A stretch of DNA of 64,000 bases from Prauserella endophytica (GTDB taxonomy: Bacteria; Actinomycetota; Actinomycetes; Mycobacteriales; Pseudonocardiaceae). The position numbers were made by a program, and so were the translations under genes. Shown here in pieces: positions 8,463 to 16,868 of the stretch. The stretch covers positions 62,001 to 126,000 of the forward strand of contig NZ_SWMS01000018.1 of NCBI RefSeq assembly GCF_005146945.1. The letters run 5' to 3'. Within the stretch, counting starts at the first letter, position 1. The number at the start of each line of letters is the position of its first letter. The notes below the pieces were generated by a model that was not told the origin of the DNA, made no database searches, and was given only the letters and a program-made list of their open reading frames with translations.

Positions 8463-8504
8463 AAAAGGCGGTGGCCCCGGTCCGTGCGGACCGGGGCCAC
8501 CGCC
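8463..8504 (-). terminator. Rho-independent terminator of rpsA
   Basis: GGCGGTGGCCCCGGTCCG (8467-8484) and its exact complement (8487-8504) form an 18-bp stem with a minimal loop. On the minus strand the stem is followed by TTTT (8466-8463). It sits 28 bp past the rpsA stop codon and is oriented to end the rpsA transcript. Confidence 0.9.
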
Positions 8505-8532
8505 CTTACTCAGCTAGCTGCCGGGCTGCGGC

Positions 8533-10035
8533 TCACGCACCGCCGGAGAGCTTCTCGCGCAGAGCCGCGAGCTGCTCGTCGCTGGCCAGCGTGCCGCCGC
8601 TGCTCTTCGAGCTCTGGTCGGACTGGCCGCCCGAGGTGTAGCTCTGGTCGCCACCCTCGACGCCGGTCGCGCCCTCGGCGACCGCCGCGGCGTTGGCCTG
8701 GGCCGCCTCGGCGACCTGGCGCATGTGCTGCTCGTAGCGAGCGTGGGCGTCGGCGTACTGCTTCTCCCACTCCTCACGCTGCTTCTCGTAGCCTTCCTGC
8801 CACTCCTGCGTGTCGGGGTCGAAGCCCTCGGGGTAGATGTAGTTCCCCTGCTCGTCGTACTCGGCCGCCATGCCGTACTGGGTCGGGTCGAACTCCGAGT
8901 CCGGCGTGAAGCCCTCGTTCGCCTGCTTCAGCGACAGCGAGATCCGGCGACGCTCGAGGTCGATGTCGATGACCTTGACCATGACCTCGCCGCCGACCTG
9001 CACGACCTGCTCCGGGATCTCCACGTGGCGCTCGGCCAGCTCGGAGATGTGCACCAGGCCCTCGATGCCCTCCTCGACGCGGACGAACGCGCCGAACGGG
9101 ACGAGCTTGGTGACCTTGCCCGGCACGATCTGGCCGATCGCGTGGGTGCGGGCGAACTGGCGCCACGGGTCTTCCTGGGTGGCCTTCAGCGACAGGGAAA
9201 CGCGCTCGCGGTCCATGTCGACGTCGAGCACCTCGACGGTGACCTCCTGGCCGACCTCGACGACCTCGCTCGGGTGGTCGATGTGCTTCCAGGACAGCTC
9301 GGAGACGTGCACCAGGCCGTCGACACCACCGAGGTCCACGAAGGCACCGAAGTTGACGATCGACGAGACGACACCCTTGCGGACCTGGCCCTTGGCGAGC
9401 GCGTTGAGGAACTCGCTGCGCACCTCGGACTGGGTCTGCTCCAGGTAGGCCCGGCGGGACAGGACCACGTTGTTGCGGTTCTTGTCCAGCTCGATGATCT
9501 TGGCCTCGAGCTCGCGGCCCACGTAGGGCTGCAGGTCGCGCACGCGGCGCATCTCCACCAGCGAGGCGGGCAGGAAGCCGCGCAGGCCGATGTCCAGGAT
9601 GAGGCCGCCCTTGACGACCTCGATGACGGTGCCCTTGACCGGCTCGTCCTTCTCCTTGAGCTCCTCGATCGTGCCCCAGGCGCGCTCGTACTGGGCGCGC
9701 TTCTTGGACAGGATCAGGCGACCTTCCTTGTCCTCCTTCTGCAGGACGAGGGCCTCCACCGCGTCACCGACGGCGACAACCTCTGCCGGGTCGACATCGT
9801 GCTTGATGGACAGCTCACGGGACGGGATGACGCCCTCGGTCTTGTACCCGATGTCGAGCAGCACTTCGTCGCGATCGACCTTGACGATCGTGCCTTCGAC
9901 GATGTCGCCATCGTTGAAGTATTTGATCGTCTTGTCGATTGCAGCGAGGAAGTCTTCCTCCGTCCCGATGTCGTTGACGGCGACCTGCTGCGCCTGCGCG
10001 GGGGCACTCGGGGCGGTGGTGGTGTCGATGGTCAT
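8533..10035 (-). CDS. rpsA: 30S ribosomal protein S1
   Basis: A 500-residue RNA-binding ribosomal protein needed for mRNA loading. Four S1 domains are visible with their repeated GxV..(I/V)..FGAFVD..G..GLVH(V/I)SELS signature, for example DIVEGTIVKVDRDEVLLDIG (first), NFGAFVDLGGVDGLVHVSEL (third) and PFGAFVRVEEGIEGLVHISE (fourth). An acidic, Gln/Tyr/Gly-rich tail of ~130 residues follows, as in actinobacteria where S1 is shorter than the six-domain E. coli protein. The start is ATG 10035 (MTIDTTTAPSAP), because the open frame upstream lacks S1 character. The coaE-rpsA-polA order is the conserved actinobacterial one. Confidence 0.97.
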   Translation of the reverse strand: MTIDTTTAPSAPAQAQQVAVNDIGTEEDFLAAIDKTIKYFNDGDIVEGTIVKVDRDEVLLDIGYKTEGVIPSRELSIKHDVDPAEVVAVGDAVEALVLQKEDKEGRLILSKKRAQYERAWGTIEELKEKDEPVKGTVIEVVKGGLILDIGLRGFLPASLVEMRRVRDLQPYVGRELEAKIIELDKNRNNVVLSRRAYLEQTQSEVRSEFLNALAKGQVRKGVVSSIVNFGAFVDLGGVDGLVHVSELSWKHIDHPSEVVEVGQEVTVEVLDVDMDRERVSLSLKATQEDPWRQFARTHAIGQIVPGKVTKLVPFGAFVRVEEGIEGLVHISELAERHVEIPEQVVQVGGEVMVKVIDIDLERRRISLSLKQANEGFTPDSEFDPTQYGMAAEYDEQGNYIYPEGFDPDTQEWQEGYEKQREEWEKQYADAHARYEQHMRQVAEAAQANAAAVAEGATGVEGGDQSYTSGGQSDQSSKSSGGTLASDEQLAALREKLSGGA

Positions 10036-10307
10036 TAGGTGGGTTGCTCCGGTAGCGGATTGTGTTAGGAGATCTGCGGTTGCGTAGCGCATCGATGGGA
10101 ACCAAGGCGACTACGATGCAATCGTTCACCCACGAACGGCCGCGAGCATCACCTCGAGGTGCGCGACCCTGACCACCCAGCGTTTGCCACTGAGCCGAAG
10201 GCAGCGCGAACCCACTGCGCTAGAGAACATCGTACGCGGCGCGCGGCGCAGGGCACAATCAGGGTCCACCGACGATCACCGTCCCGTCCGGCAGGGAGGA
10301 TGAACCC

Positions 10308-11156
10308 GTGTCCACACCCTCTCCCGCCGACCGCCACGAGCGCGCCGAGCAGGCCCTCGGCACCGCCGGTGTCGCCTACCGCCCCGTCGGCTCCGCCGAG
10401 GCCGTCACGGCCAATTCGGCCTGGTGGGACGCGGACGCCGACACCTACCACGCGACCCACGGCGAGTTCCTCGGCGAGGCCGACTTCGTGTGGTGCCCCG
10501 AGGGGCTGCGCGAGGCCGACGCGCGCCTGCTCGGCGACGTCGCGGGCGCCGACGTGCTCGAGGTCGGCTGCGGCTCGGCGCCGTGCGCGCGCTGGCTGAC
10601 GGCGCAGGGTGCCCGCACCGTGGCGCTCGACCTCTCGGCGGGCATGCTCCGGCACGCCCGCGAGGGCAACGCGCGCACCGGGCTGTATCCGGCCCTGCTG
10701 CGGGCGGGCGCCGAGCAGCTGCCGCTGCGGGACGACAGCTTCGACCTCGCGTGCTCCGCGTTCGGCGCCGTGCCGTTCGTCGCTTCCGTCGACGCCGTGT
10801 TCGCGGAGGTCGCGCGCGTGCTGCGGCCCGGTGGCCGCTGGGTGTTCGCGGTGACCCACCCGTTGCGCTGGATCTTCCCCGACGACCCCGGACCGAACGG
10901 GCTCACCGCCACGCAGCCGTACTTCGACCGCACGCCGTACGTCGAGGTGGACGAGGACGGCGCGGCGACCTACGTCGAGTACCACCGCACGGTCGGCGAC
11001 TTCGTGCGCGCGCTCGCGGCAGCCGGATTCCGGCTGGTGGACCTCGTGGAGCCGGAGTGGCCAGCCGGGCACACACGCACGTGGGGGCAGTGGAGCCCGC
11101 TGCGCGGCAAGCTCTTCCCCGGCACGGCGATCTTCAGCGCGGTGCTCGATCCATGA
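10308..11156 (+). CDS. SAM-dependent methyltransferase (class I)
   Basis: A 282-residue cytosolic methyltransferase. Motif I of the Rossmann fold is DVLEVGCGSAPCARWL, followed by the acidic end of strand 2 in VALDLSAGMLRHAR and motif II-like DSFDLACSAFGAVPF. The segment HPLRWIFPDDPGPNGLT and the C-terminal GRTWGQWSPLRG-like end match small-molecule methyltransferases of the Methyltransf_11 group. The start is GTG 10308, preceded by GGGAGGA. The stop overlaps the next ATG (ATGA), coupling it to the acetyltransferase. The substrate is unknown. Confidence 0.85.
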   Translation: MSTPSPADRHERAEQALGTAGVAYRPVGSAEAVTANSAWWDADADTYHATHGEFLGEADFVWCPEGLREADARLLGDVAGADVLEVGCGSAPCARWLTAQGARTVALDLSAGMLRHAREGNARTGLYPALLRAGAEQLPLRDDSFDLACSAFGAVPFVASVDAVFAEVARVLRPGGRWVFAVTHPLRWIFPDDPGPNGLTATQPYFDRTPYVEVDEDGAATYVEYHRTVGDFVRALAAAGFRLVDLVEPEWPAGHTRTWGQWSPLRGKLFPGTAIFSAVLDP

Positions 11157-12025
11157 CCGGCTTCGCGGCGCTCGACCCGCTGCTGCCCGAGACCGTCGAT
11201 CCCGGCGCGGGCGAGCGGCTCACGGCGTCGCTGCCGGACGGCCGCGAGGTCGAAGGCGTGCTCTACCGGGCCCGCTACGAGGGCTGGGCGAGCCTGTGGC
11301 ACAGCAGGCGGACGTGGGAGCTGGCGCCGCTGGACGCCGGGCTCGGCGGCGAGGCGATGTCGGCGCTGCTCGGCGCGCTGCGCCAGCGCCTGGCCAGGGA
11401 GTCGCCGGGCCCGGACTCGGCGTGCACGGTGACCTGGCCGAGCCTCGACACCGGTGTGGTGCCCGCGCTGCTGCGGCACGGGCTCACGCCGAGCGCGGTA
11501 CTCGCGGTCCGCGAGCGGGCACCCGTCCCCGAGGTGCGGGCGGGCGGCGTCGACGTGCGGGCCGCGACCGAGGCCGACGCGGAGGACCTCGCCGGGCTGT
11601 GGCTCGACGAGCTGCGCTACGCCACGCTCGTGGGCCCCGCCGTGGAGCGACCCGACGCGGCCCGACGGCTGCTGGCCGAGCTGCGCAGGACGCTCGCGCG
11701 AGGCGAGCCGGTGTGGCTCGCCGAGGCCGAGGGCGTGCCCGTCGGGCTCGCCGTGTGCGCTTGGCCTGCCCCGGCGCCGGACCGGATCGCGAACGGCCTG
11801 TGGGCCCGCGTCGGCACGGTGTCGGTCGCGCCGGAGGCCCGCGGCACCGGCGTCGGCCGCACACTCATGGCGACCGCGCACCGCGAGCTGCTCGCGCGGG
11901 GCGCACACGGCACCTACCTGTTCTACAGTCCGCACAACGCGTTGTCGTCGGTCTTCTGGCACCGGCAGGGATACCGTCCACTGTGGACGATATGGGAGGT
12001 CAGACCGGCTTCGGCGTTGAGCTAG
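11153..12025 (+). CDS. GNAT-family N-acetyltransferase, tandem copy 1
   Basis: A 290-residue protein with an N-terminal ~125-residue domain of unknown role and a C-terminal GNAT domain. The acetyl-CoA site is VGTVSVAPEARGTGVGRTLM (the family's Q/RxxGxG/A loop), and the end YLFYSPHNALSSVFWHRQGY is the beta-6/beta-7 region. It starts inside the methyltransferase stop (ATGA) and is followed after 21 nt by a clear paralogue. The acceptor substrate is unknown; the methyltransferase plus two acetyltransferases suggest a small-molecule or antibiotic modification unit. Confidence 0.85.
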   Translation: MTGFAALDPLLPETVDPGAGERLTASLPDGREVEGVLYRARYEGWASLWHSRRTWELAPLDAGLGGEAMSALLGALRQRLARESPGPDSACTVTWPSLDTGVVPALLRHGLTPSAVLAVRERAPVPEVRAGGVDVRAATEADAEDLAGLWLDELRYATLVGPAVERPDAARRLLAELRRTLARGEPVWLAEAEGVPVGLAVCAWPAPAPDRIANGLWARVGTVSVAPEARGTGVGRTLMATAHRELLARGAHGTYLFYSPHNALSSVFWHRQGYRPLWTIWEVRPASALS

Positions 12026-12046
12026 CGAACGAAAGAGGGGGAGCAG

Positions 12047-12973
12047 ATGAGGGAGGGAACGGACCTGGTCGCCGACCAGGCCGCGAGATTCGCCGCGATC
12101 GATCCACTGCTGCCGGTGATCACCGAGCCACCCGATGGCGAGACGCTCGTCGCCACGCTGCCCGACGGCGGCCGCGTCACCGGCGTCCTGCGCGTGACGT
12201 TCACGAAGCCGGGTGCGCCGGAGGCGGTGTGGTCGGCGCTGGAGGCGTGGGAGCTGACACCGCTGATCGGCACGCGCGGCGTCGAGGGGATGGACGCCGT
12301 GCTGCGCGCGTGCAGGGCGCGGCTGGACAAGGAGTCGCCTGGCGAGGACTCGTCGTGCCTGGTGGCCTGGCCGAGCCGGGACGCGGAGGCGACGCGGGCG
12401 CTGCTCGACCACGGGCTCGTGCCGCTGTCGGCGCTCGCCGTGCGGACCGGGGAGCAGCCGCCCGCCGCGGGGAACCCGGACGTCGCCGTGCGCACGGCGG
12501 AACCGGGCGACGTCGAGGCGATCGTGCGGCTCGAGTGCTCGGCGGTGGACTACTCGAGCCGCGTCGGCAACCTGCGTGTGCGGCAGGGCACGGCCGAACG
12601 ACGGCGTGCCGCGCTGGCCGAACAGCTGGCCGAGGGGGCACCGGTCTGGCTGGCCGAGCTGGACGGCGAGCCGGTGGGCGCGGTCGACGGCGGCTGGGCC
12701 GACGTCGAGCGCGGCACGTGGCTCGGCACGGTGCTGCCCGAGGGGCGGTGGGCGTTCGTGCGCAGCCTTGGCGTGGGGCCGCGGGCGCGGGGGCTCGGCG
12801 TCGGCCGGACGCTCATGGCCGCGGCGCACGCCCGGCTGGGCGAGGCCGGGGTGCGCGGCACGTACCTCTACTACAACCCGCTGAACCCGCTGTCGTCGGT
12901 GTTCTGGCACCGGCAGGGCTACCGCCCGCTGTGGACGGTCTGGGAGGTTCGTCCGGCCTCGCTGTTGCGCTGA
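12047..12973 (+). CDS. GNAT-family N-acetyltransferase, tandem copy 2
   Basis: A 308-residue paralogue of the preceding gene. Both share the N-terminal pattern 'F.AIDPLLP...E....E.L.A.LPDG..V.GVL', the Gly-rich acetyl-CoA loop (here RSLGVGPRARGLGVGRTLMA) and the nearly identical end SSVFWHRQGYRPLWT. The start is ATG 12047 after GGGGGAGCAG. It arose by tandem duplication and diverged mainly in the middle. The N-terminal domain is unassigned. Confidence 0.85.
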   Translation: MREGTDLVADQAARFAAIDPLLPVITEPPDGETLVATLPDGGRVTGVLRVTFTKPGAPEAVWSALEAWELTPLIGTRGVEGMDAVLRACRARLDKESPGEDSSCLVAWPSRDAEATRALLDHGLVPLSALAVRTGEQPPAAGNPDVAVRTAEPGDVEAIVRLECSAVDYSSRVGNLRVRQGTAERRRAALAEQLAEGAPVWLAELDGEPVGAVDGGWADVERGTWLGTVLPEGRWAFVRSLGVGPRARGLGVGRTLMAAAHARLGEAGVRGTYLYYNPLNPLSSVFWHRQGYRPLWTVWEVRPASLLR

Positions 12974-13014
12974 GCACCCGGCGTGGTCGCACTGGGCTGA
13001 ATGGCCTAATTTTG

Positions 13015-13028
13015 CACTGACGAGTCAG
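13015..13028. promoter_or_regulatory. Perfect palindrome ACTGACGAGTCAGT, TetR operator candidate
   Basis: ACTGAC and GTCAGT flank a GA centre 17 bp before the GTG-rich YhgE operon's first start (ATG 13045), next to an AT-rich TAATTTTG patch that could be the -10 region. The operon's last gene encodes a TetR regulator, so autorepression through this site is the natural reading. Binding is inferred. Confidence 0.6.
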
Positions 13029-13044
13029 TTCAAAAGGAGGCCTC

Positions 13045-13701
13045 ATGCAGGTGGTCGCCGATCGGGTCTCACTCGACGGCCCGCACGGCACGCTCTTGCC
13101 GGAAACGTCGCTCACGGTGTCGAGCGGTGAGTTCGCGGTGGTCCACGGCGACCCCGGCACCGGGATCACGGCGTTCGGCCTGGCGCTGGCTGGCAGGCTC
13201 CACCCGACGACCGGCACGGTCACCGTGGACGGCGCTGCCGATCCCGGCCGCCTGCGTGAGCTGGTCGCCGTGGTGGACTCCCCCGGCGTCAGCGAGCCGG
13301 ATGAGATGCTGCCACTGCGCGTTGTGGTGGCCGAGGAACTGGCGCTGGCGGGCAAGCCCGCCAGCCCGGCCGCCGTCACGGACTGGCTGGCCGGGCGCGA
13401 CCTCGCCGCCTACGCCCGCACCCGCTTCGAGAACCTGTCGGCCGAGCCGCGCACCCGCCTGCTGACCGACCTGGCCGCGAGCAGGCCGAACGTCGGCATG
13501 CTCGTGCTCGACCGCCCCGACCGGCACACGAGCGACGTGGACTCCTGGTGGATGCTCGCCCACGAGCACGCCGAGCGCGGCCGCGCCGTCGTGGTGCTCA
13601 CCGCGACCCTGCCCGTCTCCGCACTGCTCACCACACCCGCCCGCATCGGCAGGCTCGACCAGCCCGCCCCGCAACGCTGCCAGGAGGAGCCGGTCCCGTG
13701 A
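13045..13701 (+). CDS. ABC ATPase-like protein with degenerate Walker A
   Basis: A 218-residue protein laid out like an ABC ATP-binding subunit, but its Walker A reads HGDPGTGITAFGLALAG, with Ile where the catalytic Lys should be. The signature region is reduced to NLSAEPRTRLL, and Walker B is NVGMLVLDRPDRHTSDVD with no following catalytic Glu. The fold is therefore probably kept while ATP hydrolysis is unlikely. RBS AAAAGGAGG precedes ATG 13045. It overlaps the YhgE/Pip gene by 4 nt (GTGA), and the same pairing is common in actinomycetes, so it probably acts as an accessory or regulatory subunit of that membrane protein. Confidence 0.72.
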   Translation: MQVVADRVSLDGPHGTLLPETSLTVSSGEFAVVHGDPGTGITAFGLALAGRLHPTTGTVTVDGAADPGRLRELVAVVDSPGVSEPDEMLPLRVVVAEELALAGKPASPAAVTDWLAGRDLAAYARTRFENLSAEPRTRLLTDLAASRPNVGMLVLDRPDRHTSDVDSWWMLAHEHAERGRAVVVLTATLPVSALLTTPARIGRLDQPAPQRCQEEPVP

Positions 13702-15593
13702 ACCCACTGCGTATCGCGTCGGGAGAGCTGCGCAGGCTGACCAGCGGGACACTGCCCAAGCTGGCGGTCGCCGCGCTCGTGCTGGTCCCCCTGCTCTACG
13801 CCTCGCTCTACCTCTACGCGAACTACGACCCCTACGGCAGGCTCGACAAGCTGCCCGCGGCCGTCGTCAACGCCGACACCGGCGCCAAGGACGCCGACGG
13901 GCAACAGCGTGACCTCGGCAAGCAGGTCACCGACGAGCTGGTCTCCTCGGGCAGTTTCCAGTGGCACCAGGTCTCCGCGAGGGACGCCCGCGACGGCGTG
14001 CGCGACGACGACTACGCGTTCGCGATCACGATCCCGGAAGGCTTCTCCTCGGCGCTGCTCTCCAGCGGCGAGCTCGACCCCCGCCGGGCCGCGATCACGC
14101 TGACCACCAACGACGCCAACAACTACCTCTCGCGCACGATCGCCGACCAGGTGGCCGAGCAGATCCGCGACACGATCGCGAAGCAGGTCGGAGAGGAGGC
14201 CGCGAACCGGTTCCTGGTCGGCTTCTCCACCATCCACGGCCGGACGCAGGAGGCCGCGGGCGGCGCGTCCCGGCTGGCCGACGGCGCGAACCGGTTGCTC
14301 GACGGCCAGCAGGAGCTGGCGAACGGGGCTCAGCGACTCGCCACGGGCAGCACCCAGCTCGCGACGGGCCTCACCACGTTGCGCGGCAGCACCGAGCAGC
14401 TGCCGCAGCAGACCCGCCGGCTCGCGGACGGAGCCACCCAGGTCGCGACGGGCAACGCTCAGATCGCCGCGCTCGGCTCCGCGCTCGCGACCACCTCGGC
14501 GAACCTGCGCAGCGACCTCGACGGCGCCACCGGCCGGCTGGCGCAGCGGCTGCGGGACGGCGGGCTGTCGGAGCCCGAGGTGCGGCACGTGCTCGGCGTC
14601 GTCGGCGAGCTGCGCACCCCGCTCGACAACGCCAACACCCAGATCCAGCAGGCCGCGGGCCAGCTGAACACGCTCGCCGACGGCTCGCGGCAGGTCGCCA
14701 CGGGCGCCGAGCAGCTCGCCGCCGCCGCGCCCCAGCTGGCCACGGGCATCGCGAGCGCGTCCGACGGCGCGAACCAGCTCGCGGGCGGGGCGGCGAGCCT
14801 CACCGACGGCGAATCGACCGCGCTCACCGGCACGCGAGAGCTGGCCGACGGCGCCGGGCAGCTGCGCGACGGGCTCATCGAGGGCCTCGAGCAGATCCCG
14901 AACGCCGACAAGGACACCCAGCGGGCCACCGCCGCCACGATCTCCGACCCGGTCACGATCAACTCGGTCGGCCTCGCCTCGGCGGCCACCTACGGCGCCG
15001 GACTCGCCCCGTTCTTCCTCGCGCTCGCCACGTGGATCGGCGCGTTCGTGCTGTTCCTGCTACTGCGGCCGTTGTCCACGCGCGCGCTCACGGCGGGCGC
15101 CTCGCCACTGAGGGTGGCGCTCGGCGGGTGGCTGCCGGCGGCGGTGCTCGGCATGGCGCAGGTGCTCGTGCTGTTCGCCGCGGTGACGTGGCTCGTCGGC
15201 ATCGACGTCGCGAAGCCGGTCGCGGCCATCGGCTTCCTGCTGCTGGGGTCGCTGACGTTCACGGCGATCCTGCACGCGCTCAACGCGCTCTTCGGCGCGG
15301 TGGGCAAGTTCCTCGGGCTCGTGCTGCTGGTGCTCCAGCTGGTCACCGCCGGGGGCACGTTCCCGTGGCAGACGATCCCCGACGCGCTGCACCCGCTGCA
15401 CGTCGTGCTTCCCATGAGCTACGTGATCGACGGGCTGCGGCACCTGCTCTACACCGGCGCCGCGACACGGCTCTGGCCCGACATCGCCGTGCTGCTCGCG
15501 TGGCTGGCGGGTGCGCTGGCGGTGTCGGTGTTCGCCGCGCAAAAGCGTCGCGTGTGGACGGTCCGGCAGCTGAGACCGGAGCTCGCGCTGTGA
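13698..15593 (+). CDS. YhgE/Pip-family membrane protein
   Basis: A 631-residue integral membrane protein. After an N-terminal membrane segment (KLAVAALVLVPLLYASLYLY), a large extracytoplasmic region carries many degenerate 'L..G...L..G' heptad-like repeats (RLADGANRLLDG, ELANGAQRLATG, QLATGLTTLRG), which predict a long coiled coil. The C-terminal ~200 residues contain five or six membrane helices of the ABC-2 type. This is the layout of the phage-infection-protein/YhgE family, linked in Firmicutes to phage reception and to LXG toxin release. Start GTG 13698 overlaps the preceding stop; the TetR gene start overlaps its own stop. The three genes form one operon. Confidence 0.9.
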   Translation: MNPLRIASGELRRLTSGTLPKLAVAALVLVPLLYASLYLYANYDPYGRLDKLPAAVVNADTGAKDADGQQRDLGKQVTDELVSSGSFQWHQVSARDARDGVRDDDYAFAITIPEGFSSALLSSGELDPRRAAITLTTNDANNYLSRTIADQVAEQIRDTIAKQVGEEAANRFLVGFSTIHGRTQEAAGGASRLADGANRLLDGQQELANGAQRLATGSTQLATGLTTLRGSTEQLPQQTRRLADGATQVATGNAQIAALGSALATTSANLRSDLDGATGRLAQRLRDGGLSEPEVRHVLGVVGELRTPLDNANTQIQQAAGQLNTLADGSRQVATGAEQLAAAAPQLATGIASASDGANQLAGGAASLTDGESTALTGTRELADGAGQLRDGLIEGLEQIPNADKDTQRATAATISDPVTINSVGLASAATYGAGLAPFFLALATWIGAFVLFLLLRPLSTRALTAGASPLRVALGGWLPAAVLGMAQVLVLFAAVTWLVGIDVAKPVAAIGFLLLGSLTFTAILHALNALFGAVGKFLGLVLLVLQLVTAGGTFPWQTIPDALHPLHVVLPMSYVIDGLRHLLYTGAATRLWPDIAVLLAWLAGALAVSVFAAQKRRVWTVRQLRPELAL

Positions 15594-16168
15594 GCCCGCG
15601 CGCGGAGGCCACCCGGCGCAGGCTGTTCGAGGCCACGATGCGGCTCGCGCGCAGCCGTGGCCTCGTGGCGGTGACGGTGGACGAGATCGCCGCCGAGGCC
15701 GGGGTCGCCAAGGGCACCGTGTACTACAACTTCGGCAGCAAGGACGGTCTCGTCGAGGCGCTGCTGCGGTACGGGGTGGACCTGCTGGCCGAGCGGTTGC
15801 GCGCCCCGGCGTCCGACCCGGACCCGATGGCCGGGCTCGCGGCGATGGTCGACGCCGCGCTGGTGTTCATGAGCGAGTATCCGGGCTTCTCGCAGATCCT
15901 GGTGAGCGAGCTGTGGCGAGCGCCGGGGCGGTGGCAGGCCACCCTGCTGCCCCTGCGGGAGAACATCGTCTTGGTTCTCGAGGACCAGCTGCGGCGGGTG
16001 GCGGGGGCCGGACGGTTCCCTCAGGGGGTGCCGCTCCGGACGGCGGCCGCGGCGCTGTTCGGCACGCTGCTGGTGGTGGCCCTCGACTGGCTCGTGTTCG
16101 AGCCGGGGCGCAGCCGCGAGGAGGTGCGCGACGCCGTGCTGGCGCTGCTCGCGGCCCGCGCTCAGTGA
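15590..16168 (+). CDS. TetR-family transcriptional regulator
   Basis: A 192-residue repressor. The HTH is AVTVDEIAAEAGVAKGTVYY followed by NFGSKDGLVEALL, typical of TetR. The C-terminal ligand domain starts at about residue 60 and has no recognisable specificity. It is translationally coupled to the YhgE/Pip gene (GTGA) and probably represses the operon through the palindrome at 13015-13028. It overlaps the convergent 201-aa gene by 7 bp. Confidence 0.9.
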   Translation: MSPRAEATRRRLFEATMRLARSRGLVAVTVDEIAAEAGVAKGTVYYNFGSKDGLVEALLRYGVDLLAERLRAPASDPDPMAGLAAMVDAALVFMSEYPGFSQILVSELWRAPGRWQATLLPLRENIVLVLEDQLRRVAGAGRFPQGVPLRTAAAALFGTLLVVALDWLVFEPGRSREEVRDAVLALLAARAQ

Positions 16169-16767
16169 CCGTGCACGGGCCTGCGCTCGCCGAGCTGGTG
16201 CAGCGAGGATGGCCGGCCCTCCAGCGCGCGCTCGACGGCGTAGAGCACGCCACGCCCGATCTCGTCGTGACCGAGCGGCCGGGGGGCGGCGAGCTCGGAG
16301 ACAGAGCCGAGCAGCACCTGCTGCGTCGGATGGCCGAACAGCACCGGCTCCGGATCGTCGGGCACCACGGCGAGGTCCGCGAGCGAGCGCACCTCGACGA
16401 AGGGCGCCGTGGCGGTCAGCAGTGGTTCGACCGCGCCGAGTACCGAGCGCCGGTACGACTCGTGTACCCACACCACCAGCAGCTCGGCAGGCGCCGTCAA
16501 CGCCTTCTCCGCCTTGTGGGCGAGCTCGCGCGGGCGGTCCCAGTGGGCCTCGACCCAGATCGCCTTGCCCGCGCCGACGCGGTCCTTCCTCAGGCCGCGG
16601 GACCACCTCGGCGGGCGGGCCGCCCCGTCCGCGGCGTCGTCGGTGGCAGGCAGCGGGACGTAGCGCCTGCTTGGTGAGACCACTCGCCAGCCGTCGAGAG
16701 CGAGCTCCTGCACCACGACGCTGAGCATGCCGCTGCCGGCGAGGACCAGCGCGTTGCGGGCTGTCAT
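16162..16767 (-). CDS. Short NAD(P)-binding Rossmann-like protein
   Basis: A 201-residue protein beginning MTARNALVLAGSGMLSVVVQ, a beta-alpha-beta start with GSGML in place of the usual GxxGxG loop, so it looks like a trimmed short-chain-dehydrogenase-type nucleotide-binding protein. The Tyr/Lys catalytic pair of SDRs is not evident. The middle segment LVVWVHESYRRSVL resembles strand 5 of the fold. It stands alone on the minus strand, convergent with TetR. It could be a non-catalytic SDR relative; the activity is unknown. Confidence 0.65.
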   Translation of the reverse strand: MTARNALVLAGSGMLSVVVQELALDGWRVVSPSRRYVPLPATDDAADGAARPPRWSRGLRKDRVGAGKAIWVEAHWDRPRELAHKAEKALTAPAELLVVWVHESYRRSVLGAVEPLLTATAPFVEVRSLADLAVVPDDPEPVLFGHPTQQVLLGSVSELAAPRPLGHDEIGRGVLYAVERALEGRPSSLHQLGERRPVHGH

Positions 16768-16868
16768 ACCCGCAAACCTACCCCTTTTCCGCGGATTTCA
16801 ACCGGTGCCGATCACCGGAAAAGGCGTGCAATTCCCAGTTCTTGGCCCCCTGCAAACGAGAAACCGCG

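Noticed and set aside
10149-11072. 307-codon minus-strand open frame opposite the methyltransferase
   Set aside because: The plus strand encodes a clear methyltransferase with correct motifs; the antisense frame is Arg/Gly/Val-rich with no motif.
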